From Rheinheimera nanhaiensis E407-8 (GTDB taxonomy: Bacteria > Pseudomonadota > Gammaproteobacteria > Enterobacterales > Alteromonadaceae), in contig NZ_BAFK01000002.1 of the NCBI RefSeq assembly GCF_000296695.1, positions 224,365 to 288,364 on the forward strand: a DNA stretch of 64,000 nucleotides, in the 5' to 3' direction. Below are positions 16,629 to 25,757 of the stretch, in pieces. Both the position numbers and the translations under genes were made by a program. The notes under the pieces were generated by a model. The model did no database searches. It had not been told where the DNA came from and saw nothing but the letters and a program-made list of their open reading frames with translations. Positions within the stretch are counted from its first letter, which is position 1; the number at the start of each line of letters is the position of its first letter.

Positions 16629-16945
16629 TGGTGCGAAAGGCAAAGAAGCACTATCGGGTTACTCTTAGGGCCAGAGACGACTTGCTGAATATCGCGTGCT
16701 ACACCGAAAGTTTATGGGGTAAGAAGCAACGCGATATTTATTTAAAACAACTCGAAAAACGTTTTGCCTGGCTGGCCGAAAACCCTTTACTGGGTAAACA
16801 CCGCACGGATATCCAGCAGGGGTACTACAGTTTTCCGCAAGGTCAGCATGTAATTTTTTATCTGGTGGGTCAAAATGTTATTGATATTATCGGCGTGCTG
16901 CACCAACAGATGGACGTGATAGGCTACTTTAACGCACAGCTATAA
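16628..16945 (+). CDS. parE: ParE/RelE-superfamily toxin
   Basis: This 105-aa toxin has the RelE/ParE fold pattern ARDDLLNIACYTESLWG at the start, LAENPLLGKHRTDI in the middle and GQHVIFYLVGQNVIDIIGVLHQQMD at the end. ParE members usually poison DNA gyrase; the exact target cannot be told from sequence. It is translationally coupled to parD. An intact pair such as this usually stabilises a chromosomal region. Confidence 0.92.
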   Translation: MVRKAKKHYRVTLRARDDLLNIACYTESLWGKKQRDIYLKQLEKRFAWLAENPLLGKHRTDIQQGYYSFPQGQHVIFYLVGQNVIDIIGVLHQQMDVIGYFNAQL

Positions 16946-16961
16946 CAGCCACGCTTAATAC

Positions 16962-17522
16962 TTATGCCAATTGCACACACAACCGATGCAAGATAGCGGC
17001 GGTAGCGCCCCAGATAAACTTATCCTGATAGGGCATGGCGTGTAGCTGCTGTATTTTGCCGCGCAGCGGCAGGCTGAATTGATAGCGGTTTTCCTGCTGC
17101 AAAAAATGCGTTAATGGCACTTCAAACACGCCGGCCACTTCGTCAACCTGCAAAATCCAGCGTCGCTGCGGTTTAAGCAAACCGACCCAGGGCTGAATGG
17201 TAAAACCGGTGCTGGTGCTTTGCAGTGGTAAGCGGCCTAAGAGTTCTACCGCGCTGGGTAATAAACCAATTTCTTCTTCGGCTTCTCTTAGCGCGGCCAG
17301 GCTACTGCTTTCGCCTGGCTCTATGCGCCCGCCGGGAAAGCTGATTTGCCCCGGGTGGTGGCGCAAATGCAGCGCACGCTGCGTAAACAACACCTGCAGT
17401 TTATCGCCGTAATCAACTAGCGGCACCAGTACCGCTGCCTGGTGTTTGTCACTGGCCGCGATCGTGTCGGCCGCAGCGGCTTGCTGTAGTATAAAGCGCT
17501 GGCGAAACTCACCTGCCAGCAT
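16962..17522 (-). CDS. nudL: CoA pyrophosphatase, Nudix family
   Basis: This Nudix hydrolase probably cleaves coenzyme A and derivatives to 4'-phosphopantetheine and 3',5'-ADP. The Nudix box runs from G65 through E71, R79, E80, E83, E84 and G86. The upstream LFTQRALHLRHHPGQISFPGG is the CoA-specific (UPF0035) signature. The protein is 186 aa, normal for NudL. The gene starts 1 nt downstream of the pabB stop, so the two are cotranscribed, as is usual in gammaproteobacteria. Confidence 0.92.
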   Translation of the reverse strand: MLAGEFRQRFILQQAAAADTIAASDKHQAAVLVPLVDYGDKLQVLFTQRALHLRHHPGQISFPGGRIEPGESSSLAALREAEEEIGLLPSAVELLGRLPLQSTSTGFTIQPWVGLLKPQRRWILQVDEVAGVFEVPLTHFLQQENRYQFSLPLRGKIQQLHAMPYQDKFIWGATAAILHRLCVQLA

Positions 17523-17523
17523 C

Positions 17524-18903
17524 TTAGTGCTCCGTACCGGCCAGTACCGGCAGAATTTTATTTACTTTATCTAAGGTTTCCTGATATTCGCTATCGGCGT
17601 CAGAGTCAGCCACTATGCCGCCGCCGGCCTGACAATAAATGTGGCCATCGCTGCAAATCAGCGTGCGAATAGCGATATTGCTGTCCATATCACCGCTGCT
17701 GTTAATGTAACCGATAGCACCGCAGTACACCGAGCGCCGCTGTGGCTCCAGCTGCTCGATAATTTCCATTGCCCTAACCTTGGGCGCGCCGGTAATAGAG
17801 CCGCCGGGAAAAGCGCCGCGCAGTAAATCACAGGCGCTGTACTCGGGCGATAGCTCGCCGGTTACGGTGCTAACCAGATGATGCACGGCCGGAAAGCTTT
17901 CAATGGCGAACAGCTGTGGCACAGTAACGCTGCCTGGCAAGCAGACTTTGCCTAAATCGTTACGCAGTAAATCGACGATCATCACGTTTTCGGCGCGATC
18001 TTTGGCCGAATGGCGCAGGTTATCGGCTTCTACTTCGTCGGTCTGCGGGCAAATACCACGCGGCCTTGTGCCTTTAATCGGTTTGGTTTCTACCTTGCCA
18101 CTGTGTAGCTGTAAAAAGCGCTCGGGCGAAATGCTCAGCACCGCGCCTTGCGGCAGGCGGATAAAGGCGGAAAAGGGTGCCGCGTTTTTATCGCGTAGCT
18201 GCAAATAGGCCTGCCATTCATCACCCTGATACTGTGCGCTAAAGCGCTGGGTCAGGTTTATCTGGTAACAATCGCCACTTAGCAGATATTGCTGCACCTG
18301 ATTAAAGCGGCTGACATAGCCGGCTTTATCCATATTGGCCTGCCAGGGCGTGCTTAAGCTAAAAGCCGGCGTTGTCGGCACTTTTTGCACTAAGCGCTGG
18401 TGCAGCTTTTGCCAGCCTTGTAAGGCATTACCGCGATAATCGACATACCACAACTGCTTTTGCTGTTTATCCAGGATAAGCGCCCATTGGTAAAGGCCTA
18501 CCGCCAGATCGGGCAGTTTGATATCGGCCTCTGCACGTACCGGCAGTTTTTCGATATAACGGCCTAAATCATAACCAAAGTAGCCCAGCGCGCCGCCAAC
18601 AAAGGGCAGGGTGCTGTTAACCGGGGCAGGAAAATAGCGCTTTAGCGCGCAGTTAAGTACAGTAAACGGGTCTTCGTTGTAGGTATGCGCGCCTTGCTCA
18701 TCCGTTAAAATGCTGACACCGTTTTTCGCCTCTAAGGTGGCGACAGGCTCTGCCACTAAGATGTCATAGCGGCTGTTAACGTGCTCTGGCGCAGCCGAGT
18801 CGAGCAGCATGGCCCACGGCTGCTGAGCGAAGTGGCTGAACTGCACAAGTAGGTTGTCCGGTGTTTCAGCGTAAATTTCCGCTGGAATAAGGTACTGCTG
18901 CAT
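17524..18903 (-). CDS. pabB: Aminodeoxychorismate synthase component I
   Basis: This enzyme converts chorismate plus ammonia (from PabA) to 4-amino-4-deoxychorismate for folate synthesis. Family landmarks are the N-terminal QQPWAMLLDSA and SRYDILVAEP, the catalytic PIKGTRPRG, the AKDRAENVMIVDLLRNDLG block and the GAFPGGSITGAPKVRAMEIIEQLEPQRR block. ATG 18903 aligns with the E. coli start and leaves a 100-bp divergent promoter region before fumarase; a longer frame to 19152 would run antisense into that gene. An ATG at 18969 is also possible. Confidence 0.93.
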   Translation of the reverse strand: MQQYLIPAEIYAETPDNLLVQFSHFAQQPWAMLLDSAAPEHVNSRYDILVAEPVATLEAKNGVSILTDEQGAHTYNEDPFTVLNCALKRYFPAPVNSTLPFVGGALGYFGYDLGRYIEKLPVRAEADIKLPDLAVGLYQWALILDKQQKQLWYVDYRGNALQGWQKLHQRLVQKVPTTPAFSLSTPWQANMDKAGYVSRFNQVQQYLLSGDCYQINLTQRFSAQYQGDEWQAYLQLRDKNAAPFSAFIRLPQGAVLSISPERFLQLHSGKVETKPIKGTRPRGICPQTDEVEADNLRHSAKDRAENVMIVDLLRNDLGKVCLPGSVTVPQLFAIESFPAVHHLVSTVTGELSPEYSACDLLRGAFPGGSITGAPKVRAMEIIEQLEPQRRSVYCGAIGYINSSGDMDSNIAIRTLICSDGHIYCQAGGGIVADSDADSEYQETLDKVNKILPVLAGTEH

Positions 18904-19002
18904 CAATGGGGCTAGCCGCTGTTTCTGATGCGCGCTATCATACCAGCACCCGCTAAAATAGTTAAACATGGCGCAGCCAGAGGCGTCAGAGGACAAGTAA
19001 AA

Positions 19003-20532
19003 ATGACGGTTATTCGCCAGCAAGACTTTATCGACAGCATCGAAGATGCGCTGCAGTACATCTCTTATTATCACCCGCTGGATTTTATCAAAGCGCTGGA
19101 AGTGGCCTACCACAAAGAGCAAAACCAGGCGGCGAAAGATGCCATTGCACAAATTTTAATTAACTCGCGTATGTCGGCCGAAGGCCACCGGCCGATTTGT
19201 CAGGACACCGGTATTGTCACCTGTTTTGTCAAAATTGGTATGGACGTAAAGTGGGACAAAACCGATCTGACGGTGCAGCAGATGGTAGACGAAGGTACCC
19301 GTCGCGCTTATTTAAACCCGGATAACCCGCTGCGCGCCTCTATCGTGGCCGACCCGGCAGGCCTGCGTAAAAACACCAAAGATAATACGCCGTCAGTGGT
19401 GCATATCGATTTAGTGCCGGGCCATCATGTTGAAGTGATGATTGCCGCCAAAGGCGGCGGCTCGGAAAACAAAACCAAGATGGCGATGCTTAACCCGTCT
19501 GATTCTATTGTCGATTGGGTGCTGGAAACCTTACCGAAAATGGGCGCCGGCTGGTGTCCGCCGGGTATGCTGGGTATAGGTATTGGCGGTACCGCCGAAA
19601 AAGCCGCCGTGCTGGCCAAAGAAGCCTTAATGGAGCCGGTGGATATTCAGGAGCTGATTGCCAAAGGCGCAGAAACGGCTGATGAAAAGCTGCGCTTAGA
19701 GCTGTATGAAAAAGTGAACAAACTGGGGATCGGTGCCCAGGGTTTAGGTGGCTTAACTACGGTTGTTGATGTGAAAATTAACAGCGTACCGACCCATGCT
19801 GCCAGCTTACCGGTAGTGATGATCCCTAACTGCGCTGCCACGCGCCATGTGCACTTTCATTTAGATGGCACGGGGCCTGCCGATATTCAGCCACCAAAAC
19901 TGGAAGATTGGCCGCAGGTGACCTGGGAGCTGGGCGCCAATGTGCGCCGGGTGAATTTAGATACGGTAACGCCGGAAGATGTGCAAAGCTGGCAAGCCGG
20001 TGAAACCGTGCTGCTTAGCGGCAAAATGCTTACCGGCCGCGATGCCGCGCATAAACGCATTGCCGATATGTTAAACCGTGGCGAGCCGCTACCGGACGGT
20101 GTGGACTTTAAAAACCGCTTTATCTACTACGTTGGCCCGGTGGATGCTGTGGGCGATGAAGTAGTAGGCCCGGCCGGCCCGACTACCGCGACACGGATGG
20201 ATAAATTTACCGATATGATGCTGTCGCAAACCGGTTTGCTGGGCATGATTGGTAAATCTGAGCGTGGTGATAAAACTGTACAGAGCATTAAAAAACACAA
20301 AGCGGTGTATTTAATGGCAGTGGGCGGTGCAGCCTATTTAGTCTCCAAAGCGATTAAAAAAGCCCGCGTGGTGGCCTTTGCCGATTTAGGTATGGAAGCC
20401 ATTTACGAGTTTGACGTGCAGGATATGCCGGTAACAGTAGCAGTTGACCCCAACGGTAACAATGTGCACCAGCAGGGGCCGGCTATCTGGAAGGCGAAAA
20501 TTGAAGATCTGGATGCGGCACTAAAAGCCTAA
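19003..20532 (+). CDS. fumA: Class I fumarate hydratase (iron-sulfur)
   Basis: This enzyme interconverts fumarate and malate in the TCA cycle, using an oxygen-sensitive [4Fe-4S] cluster. The alpha domain has GHRPICQDTGIVTCF, AAKGGGSENK and GWCPPGMLGIGIGG; the beta domain has MIPNCAATRHVHFHLDGTG and PAGPTTATRMDKF. At 509 aa it is the single-chain form. ATG 19003 follows AGAGGA; the in-frame ATG at 18928 would overlap the pabB promoter. It is divergent from pabB. Confidence 0.96.
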   Translation: MTVIRQQDFIDSIEDALQYISYYHPLDFIKALEVAYHKEQNQAAKDAIAQILINSRMSAEGHRPICQDTGIVTCFVKIGMDVKWDKTDLTVQQMVDEGTRRAYLNPDNPLRASIVADPAGLRKNTKDNTPSVVHIDLVPGHHVEVMIAAKGGGSENKTKMAMLNPSDSIVDWVLETLPKMGAGWCPPGMLGIGIGGTAEKAAVLAKEALMEPVDIQELIAKGAETADEKLRLELYEKVNKLGIGAQGLGGLTTVVDVKINSVPTHAASLPVVMIPNCAATRHVHFHLDGTGPADIQPPKLEDWPQVTWELGANVRRVNLDTVTPEDVQSWQAGETVLLSGKMLTGRDAAHKRIADMLNRGEPLPDGVDFKNRFIYYVGPVDAVGDEVVGPAGPTTATRMDKFTDMMLSQTGLLGMIGKSERGDKTVQSIKKHKAVYLMAVGGAAYLVSKAIKKARVVAFADLGMEAIYEFDVQDMPVTVAVDPNGNNVHQQGPAIWKAKIEDLDAALKA

Positions 20533-20606
20533 ACCTGACCAAGGCTACAGCACTGCTGTGGCCTTTATTTTTTCAGCTTATAACAACAAAAAATCAAGGG
20601 ATACGC

Positions 20607-22628
20607 ATGAAAAAGACCTTAGTTACGCTGGCGCTTATAACCTGCGCCAGCGCCATGGCCAAGGGGCCATTAACGGTAGAGCATTTAAACCGCTTTAATA
20701 AACTGCACGATGTGGTGTTGTCGCCTGATGGCCGTTTTCTGGCCTATGGTCTGACTAACGCCGGTTTTAGCCCGGCCGACAGCTCATCTGACTTGTACCT
20801 GATGGATTTATCCAACTTAAATAAAGTCACCCGCTTAACCCAAAGCGCCGGCCGTGAAAGCCAGCTGCAGTGGGCAAGCGACGGCCAGAGTCTTTATTTT
20901 ATTGCCGATCGTAGCGGCTCGAACCAGGTATGGCAATTGCCACTGTACGGCGGTGAAGCGCTGCAGGTCACCGATTTGCCGCTGCCGGTAGAGGGCTTCA
21001 AAGTAGCTGCCGATGGTAAGCAAATTGCGCTGTCACTATCAGTTAAACCCGGCTGTCAGAATCTGCAATGTACGCTGGACGCCAAAGCCGCTGACACAGC
21101 GAAAAAAGACACGGCCATGGCCTATGACCAGCTGATGGTGCGCCACTGGGATCACTGGTTAACGCCGTACCGCAGCCATTTACATGTGGCGGCATTGGGG
21201 CAGGGCATCGTGAAAGACGCCAGCAACCTGATGAGTGAGTGGAACACTAATATTGCCGGTATGAAAGAAGTGGCCTTTACGCCGGATAATCAGCGGTTGG
21301 TGTTTAGCGCTAAGATCCCGGCAACAGATCAGGCCTGGCACACCAATTACGATATCTTTATGGTGCCGGTAACGGGTGGTGAAAAGCAGAATTTAACGGC
21401 CGCCAACCCGGCCTGGGATGCACAGCCGTCGTTCTCCAGCGATGGCCGCTTTATGGCCTACAAAGCCATGAGTAAACCACAGGCCGAAGCGGATAAATTC
21501 AGCCTGATGCTGCTGGATATGGTGACCGGGCAGAAAAAAGAGCTGGCACCCGAGTTTGACCGCTCAGTAAGCGATTATAAATTCGGCCCGGATAACCGCA
21601 CTGTGTATGTCACGACGCAGGATGTCGGCCAGTACAGCATTTATGCTATTAACACCGGCTTTGGTGATGTGCGTAAAGTGTTTGGCGATGGCACCGCAGG
21701 CGCACTGAATGTCGCCAGCGATAAACTGGTGTTTACCAACCACAAGCTGGATATGCCGCCGGAGGTATTTCAGTTAAACCTCGATGGCAGCAATTTAACC
21801 CAGCTAACCGACATTAACGCCGACTGGCGCAAAGACGTGCAATTTGGTGACTATGAGCAATTTAGCTTTAACGGCGCCAATGATGAAACCGTGTACGGTT
21901 ATCTGGTAAAACCGTGGAATTTTGATGCCAAGAAAAAATACCCGCTGGCCTTTTTAGTGCACGGCGGCCCGCAAGGCAGCTTCGGCAATATGTTTAACGA
22001 GCGCTGGAACGCGCAGATGTATGCCGCCCAGGGCTACGCGGTGGTGATGGTCGATTTTCATGGCTCTACCGGCTATGGCCAGGCCTTTACCGACTCGATT
22101 AGCCGTGACTGGGGCGGTAAGCCGCTGGAAGATTTGAAAAAAGGCTTTGAGTACATTGTAAAAGCCCAGCCCTGGATCGACGGCAACCGTGCCTGTGCAT
22201 TGGGCGCGTCATACGGTGGCTATATGATGAACTGGATTGCCGGCAACTGGCCAACCGGCTTTAAGTGTCTGGTAAACCATGCCGGTTTATACGATATGCC
22301 AAGCTTTTACGGCAGCACCGAAGAGCTGTGGTTTCCGGAATTTGATTTAGGCGGCCCGGCCTGGAACGCCGACTCTGACTATCAGAAATTTAACCCGGCC
22401 GCACACGCCGACAAATGGCAAACACCAATGCTGGTTATTCACGGTTTAAAAGATTACCGCGTGCCTTATGCGCAGGGGTTAGGCGCCTTTACTAACCTTC
22501 AGCGCAAGGGTATCGACTCGCGTTTAGTGATTTTCCCGGATGAAAATCACTGGATCTTAAATAAAGATAACCGTGTGCGCTGGTACAACGAAGTGTTTCA
22601 GTGGCTGGAGAAGTACACTAAACCCTAA
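20607..22628 (+). CDS. S9-family peptidase (prolyl oligopeptidase / DPP-like), secreted
   Basis: This 673-aa serine peptidase has a signal peptide (MKKTLVTLALITCASAMA). An N-terminal TolB/propeller region includes blades with SPDGRFLAYGL and FSSDGRFMAYKA. The C-terminal alpha/beta hydrolase carries the nucleophile in GASYGGYM (Ser ~535), the Asp in GLKDYRVPY and the His in PDENHWI. Such enzymes clip dipeptides or acyl-amino acids from short peptides in the periplasm. An SD AAGGGA precedes the start. The gene is monocistronic and ends at a strong hairpin. Confidence 0.93.
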   Translation: MKKTLVTLALITCASAMAKGPLTVEHLNRFNKLHDVVLSPDGRFLAYGLTNAGFSPADSSSDLYLMDLSNLNKVTRLTQSAGRESQLQWASDGQSLYFIADRSGSNQVWQLPLYGGEALQVTDLPLPVEGFKVAADGKQIALSLSVKPGCQNLQCTLDAKAADTAKKDTAMAYDQLMVRHWDHWLTPYRSHLHVAALGQGIVKDASNLMSEWNTNIAGMKEVAFTPDNQRLVFSAKIPATDQAWHTNYDIFMVPVTGGEKQNLTAANPAWDAQPSFSSDGRFMAYKAMSKPQAEADKFSLMLLDMVTGQKKELAPEFDRSVSDYKFGPDNRTVYVTTQDVGQYSIYAINTGFGDVRKVFGDGTAGALNVASDKLVFTNHKLDMPPEVFQLNLDGSNLTQLTDINADWRKDVQFGDYEQFSFNGANDETVYGYLVKPWNFDAKKKYPLAFLVHGGPQGSFGNMFNERWNAQMYAAQGYAVVMVDFHGSTGYGQAFTDSISRDWGGKPLEDLKKGFEYIVKAQPWIDGNRACALGASYGGYMMNWIAGNWPTGFKCLVNHAGLYDMPSFYGSTEELWFPEFDLGGPAWNADSDYQKFNPAAHADKWQTPMLVIHGLKDYRVPYAQGLGAFTNLQRKGIDSRLVIFPDENHWILNKDNRVRWYNEVFQWLEKYTKP

Positions 22629-22638
22629 GTTAGTTTGA

Positions 22639-22665
22639 CAGAACCCTGCATAATGCAGGGTTCTG
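22639..22665 (+). terminator. Hairpin terminator after S9 peptidase gene
   Basis: A 12-bp stem CAGAACCCTGCA / TGCAGGGTTCTG with a 3-nt loop lies 11 nt after the stop codon. It is followed by GAGTTT only, so it may need little or no U-tract. Confidence 0.75.
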
Positions 22666-22697
22666 AGTTTCGTGCAGGGGTAAAGCTGAATGCGACA

Positions 22698-22800
22698 AGA
22701 AGGCCGGTTTGTGCTAAACCAACCGTTGAAGGCATGGATGCCTGAGACGAGCCTACAGGGATGTATCTACGGCGTGTTGGTGTGTACAAACCGGCCTTCT
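22698..22800. repeat. Structured intergenic element with 15-bp closing stem
   Basis: AGAAGGCCGGTTTGT (22698-22712) and ACAAACCGGCCTTCT (22786-22800) pair perfectly. Inside are a second stem ACCAAC/GTTGGT and two mini-hairpins, GGCAT-GG-ATGCC at 22731-22742 and TACA-GGGA-TGTA at 22754-22765. The result is a multibranch fold. I recall similar GGCATGGATGCC ... CTACAGGGATGTA elements between genes of marine gammaproteobacteria, but cannot confirm it. Its 3' end lies just upstream of the MmcQ gene. Confidence 0.65.
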
Positions 22801-22828
22801 ATTTACAACACTATCCCCGGAGATCCCT

Positions 22829-23185
22829 ATGGCTTTTGACTTTCAACAATGCCGTGATTATTGCCTGATGCAACTACAAAGCGTGGAAGACTTTCCGTTT
22901 GGCCCTGATATTTATGTGTATAAAGTCGGCAAAATATTCGCCATTCTAAGCGAACAGGATGGCGTGGCGCGGGTGAATTTAAAATGCGACCCTGCAGAAG
23001 CCGTTATGCTGCGCGATATTTTTCCGGCGATTACGCCCGGTTATCATATGAATAAACAGCACTGGAATACCGTGTTGCTTGATGGCAGCGTGCCGGATAA
23101 CGAGATAAAACGCCAGATAGAGAATTCATATCAGTTAATCGTAAACAGCCTGCCCAAAGCGAAAAGGCCGCTGTTAACACAATAG
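22829..23185 (+). CDS. MmcQ/YjbR family DNA-binding-like protein
   Basis: This 118-aa cytosolic protein has the family pattern CRDYCLMQLQSVEDFPFGPDIYVYKVGKIFAIL ... VNLKCDPAEAVMLRD ... ITPGYHMNKQHWNTVLLDG (quoted in pieces: VEDFPFG, YKVGKIFA, GYHMNKQHWNT). MmcQ/YjbR proteins have a double-wing fold thought to bind DNA; their role is unclear. It lies 9 nt upstream of the thiolase gene and is probably cotranscribed with it. The start follows CGGAGA. Confidence 0.85.
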   Translation: MAFDFQQCRDYCLMQLQSVEDFPFGPDIYVYKVGKIFAILSEQDGVARVNLKCDPAEAVMLRDIFPAITPGYHMNKQHWNTVLLDGSVPDNEIKRQIENSYQLIVNSLPKAKRPLLTQ

Positions 23186-23194
23186 GAAAAGAAT

Positions 23195-24379
23195 ATGCCG
23201 TTATCTGATGTCGTGATCTTAGCTGGTGCCCGCACCGCTATTGGCAGTTTTAGTGGCAGTTTAGCCGGCTTAAGCCCGGCGCAGCTGGGCACGGTGGCGG
23301 CACAAGCGGCAATACAGCGCGCTGGCGTAGTGGCAACGGATATCGACCATGCGGTGTTTGGCCATATCATTACTACCAGTGCTGAAGATGCTTATTTAGC
23401 CCGGCATATCGCGTTAAATGCCGGTATGGCGCCAGGCTCGGCCGCCTTTAATGTGAACCGTTTATGTGGCTCGGCGCTGCAGTCGGTGATCTCCGCCGCG
23501 CAGCTGATACAACTGGGGCAGAGCAAGATTGCCCTAGCCGGTGGTGCCGAGAGCATGAGTAACGGTGCTTATTTGCTGCCCAGGGTGCGGCGCGGGCTGA
23601 AAATGGGCCACAGTGCTATCACCGATTTAACCCTGGGTATTTTAAGCGACCCGTTTGGTAGCGGCCATATGGGCATTACCGCTGAAACCATAGCGGCGCA
23701 ATATGGTTTTAACCGCGCCGATTTAGACGCCTTTGCGCTGCAAAGTCAGCAGCGGGCGGCTTATGCCCGGCAGCAAGGCTATTTTGACGAGCAGATAGTG
23801 CCACTAACAGTGCCAGCAGGTCGCAGCGAAGTGCTGTTTAACCGTGATGAGCATATCCGTGCTGATACCAGCCTGGATAGCCTGGCGCAGCTTAAACCGG
23901 CATTTAAAGCAGACGGCATCGTTACCGCCGGTAATGCTTCAGGGTTAAATGACGGCGCGGCGGCGCTGCTGCTAACCAGTCGGTTTGAAGCTGACAAACG
24001 TGGTTTACAGCCACAGGCGCGCATTCTTGGTTATGCCTTTGCCGGCGTCGAGCCGGGTGTGATGGGGCTGGGGCCAATACCGGCAGTGCAGCAGGTGCTG
24101 GCGCAAACAGGCTTAACGGTGGCCGATTTAGACGTGATTGAATCTAACGAAGCGTTTGCTGCCCAGGCGATGGCGGTAAGCCAAAGCCTGGGTTTTGACA
24201 GCAACAAGGTAAACCCCAATGGTGGCGCTATTGCCCTGGGCCATCCGGTGGGCGCGACCGGCTCGATATTGCTCATCAAACTCATAGCGGAGCTTAAGCG
24301 CATTAATGGCCGTTTTGGCTTGGTGACCATGTGTATTGGTGGTGGCCAGGGCATAGCGCTATTGGTAGAAGCGTTATAA
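23195..24379 (+). CDS. Acetyl-CoA C-acyltransferase (thiolase)
   Basis: This 394-aa thiolase has the nucleophilic Cys in VNRLCGSALQSV (~residue 90), the ESMSNGAYLLPRVR block, SNEAFAAQAMAV, the GGAIALGHPVGATG signature (His ~350) and the proton-relay Cys in TMCIGGGQG. It interconverts two acetyl-CoA and acetoacetyl-CoA, or longer 3-ketoacyl-CoAs in beta-oxidation. Which direction applies is not decided by sequence. No phaB or fadB gene is adjacent. SD AGGAAAAG precedes the ATG. Confidence 0.93.
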   Translation: MPLSDVVILAGARTAIGSFSGSLAGLSPAQLGTVAAQAAIQRAGVVATDIDHAVFGHIITTSAEDAYLARHIALNAGMAPGSAAFNVNRLCGSALQSVISAAQLIQLGQSKIALAGGAESMSNGAYLLPRVRRGLKMGHSAITDLTLGILSDPFGSGHMGITAETIAAQYGFNRADLDAFALQSQQRAAYARQQGYFDEQIVPLTVPAGRSEVLFNRDEHIRADTSLDSLAQLKPAFKADGIVTAGNASGLNDGAAALLLTSRFEADKRGLQPQARILGYAFAGVEPGVMGLGPIPAVQQVLAQTGLTVADLDVIESNEAFAAQAMAVSQSLGFDSNKVNPNGGAIALGHPVGATGSILLIKLIAELKRINGRFGLVTMCIGGGQGIALLVEAL

Positions 24380-24413
24380 CAACGGCTTAGGTAAATCGTG
24401 CTAGTTAATTTAA

Positions 24414-24448
24414 AAAGACGTAGCGCAAAGCCTTTGCGCTACGTCTTT
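24414..24448. terminator. Bidirectional terminator between thiolase and FrnE-like gene
   Basis: AAAGACGTAGCGCAAAG and TTTGCGCTACGTCTTT pair almost fully around a CC loop. Flanking A- and T-runs serve both convergent transcripts. Confidence 0.9.
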
Positions 24449-24454
24449 ATTGTG

Positions 24455-25102
24455 TCAGGCCTGCTCAGCAGCAATCTGCTTTAACGCTGCCGCTAATTGC
24501 GCCGGCTCCTGCGCACCGGAAATCAGGTATTTATTATTAATAATAAAGGCTGGCACTGAGGAGATACCCGCTTGCTGATATTTGGCAATATCCTGCTGCA
24601 CGGTATCGCGGTAAGCATCGCTGGCCAGTATGCGCTGTGCTTCGCCGCTATCCAGCCCGGCGCTCGCGGCGCAATCAGCTAATACTTTTGCATCTGATAC
24701 ATCTTTGGCCTCACCAAAATAGGCGTCAAACAGTGCCAGTTTCATTGCGGTGGCTTTTTGCTCTGTCGCCTCTGCCCACTTTACCAGCCGGTGTGCGTCA
24801 AAGGTGTTGCAGGTAAAGCGCTGCTGCATCCTGGTAAAATTAAGCCCTAAGTCAGCAGCTATTTGCATCATATTGGCCTGAGCTTGGCGCATTTCCTCTT
24901 CACTGCGGCCATATTTACGGCTTAGCGCCGGTAAAATAGGCTCCTTCGGCGCGTTTTTATCCGGGTTTAGCTCAAAGGCATGCCACTGAAGTTCAATATG
25001 TATATCCGGCAGACTAGCCAGCGCCTGCTGCAATCTGGCGTAGCCAATAGCACACCAGGGGCAGGCGATATCGGATACCAGATCAATTTTGATACTGCTC
25101 AT
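24455..25102 (-). CDS. FrnE-like DsbA-family oxidoreductase, cytosolic
   Basis: This 215-aa DsbA-fold protein has the CPWC active site at residues 14-17 and the 2-hydroxychromene-isomerase-like layout (HAFELNPD, later AGISSVPAFIINNKYLISGAQ with the cis-Pro). There is no signal peptide, so unlike classical DsbA it works in the cytoplasm. FrnE proteins are linked to oxidative-stress thiol exchange. Its ATG overlaps the upstream dsbA-like stop by 4 nt (ATGA), so translation is coupled. Confidence 0.9.
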   Translation of the reverse strand: MSSIKIDLVSDIACPWCAIGYARLQQALASLPDIHIELQWHAFELNPDKNAPKEPILPALSRKYGRSEEEMRQAQANMMQIAADLGLNFTRMQQRFTCNTFDAHRLVKWAEATEQKATAMKLALFDAYFGEAKDVSDAKVLADCAASAGLDSGEAQRILASDAYRDTVQQDIAKYQQAGISSVPAFIINNKYLISGAQEPAQLAAALKQIAAEQA

Positions 25103-25719
25103 TTTGTTTCTGCCTCTGCCGGTAAGCTCAGCAGGTAGTTGACCAGCGCATTAAACTGCTGCTGTGAGGAGACGGCGCTAATGTTGACCAGATATTTGTT
25201 GTTTACGACAAAGCTGGGTACTGAGCGGATATTCGCCGCTGCTACTGCGTCATCATATTCAGTCACCAGGCTATTAACGGGGAGGCTGTCAAAATGCGCA
25301 TCCAGTTGCACCTGCTCTACACCAATACTGGCAAACAGCTTGGTGATATCGCTGCGGTTTTGTGGCGGTTTACGCTGTTGATGAATTTGATTAAACAGCG
25401 CGGCGGTAAAGGCGTCTTCAATGTTTAACAGCCCGGCAGTGGCGTGGGCGCGTTGCACAGTAGCGGCCATATTGCCGCCTAAAAACGCCACCGGCACCTT
25501 ATGTAGCGGTGTGCCCGCCGGCAGGGCTTTTTTCAGCTCGGCGACAATAGGCTCAAAGTTATAGCAAAACGGGCAGTAGTAAGAAAAATATTCCACTACC
25601 TGTGCGTTTGGGCTTGGGGGCGTGGCCAGTAGCTGATAATGCTCGTCTTGCATAAAGCTATCGCTGGCAAAGCTTAGCTGGCTGGCTAATAACAGTAGTG
25701 CGGCAAAAAGAAATTTCAT
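25099..25719 (-). CDS. Periplasmic DsbA-type thiol:disulfide interchange protein
   Basis: This 206-aa precursor has a signal peptide (MKFLFAALLLLASQLSFA) and the active site YYCPFC at residues 49-52, with a cis-Pro in SVPSFVVNNKYL. It should introduce disulfides into exported proteins. The CPFC dipeptide differs from the CPHC of E. coli DsbA, which would alter redox potential. The start at 25719 gives a proper signal; the frame from 25761 adds a non-secretory tail. It is coupled to the FrnE-like gene, a pairing of periplasmic and cytosolic DsbA-fold proteins. Confidence 0.9.
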   Translation of the reverse strand: MKFLFAALLLLASQLSFASDSFMQDEHYQLLATPPSPNAQVVEYFSYYCPFCYNFEPIVAELKKALPAGTPLHKVPVAFLGGNMAATVQRAHATAGLLNIEDAFTAALFNQIHQQRKPPQNRSDITKLFASIGVEQVQLDAHFDSLPVNSLVTEYDDAVAAANIRSVPSFVVNNKYLVNISAVSSQQQFNALVNYLLSLPAEAETK

Positions 25720-25757
25720 AGTGTGTCCAATACCTGATGACGTTAACTGAAACGCTA

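Noticed and set aside
18904..19152. N-terminal extension of the pabB frame
   Set aside because: It would run antisense into the divergent fumarase gene, and the protein aligns with PabB only from about 18903.
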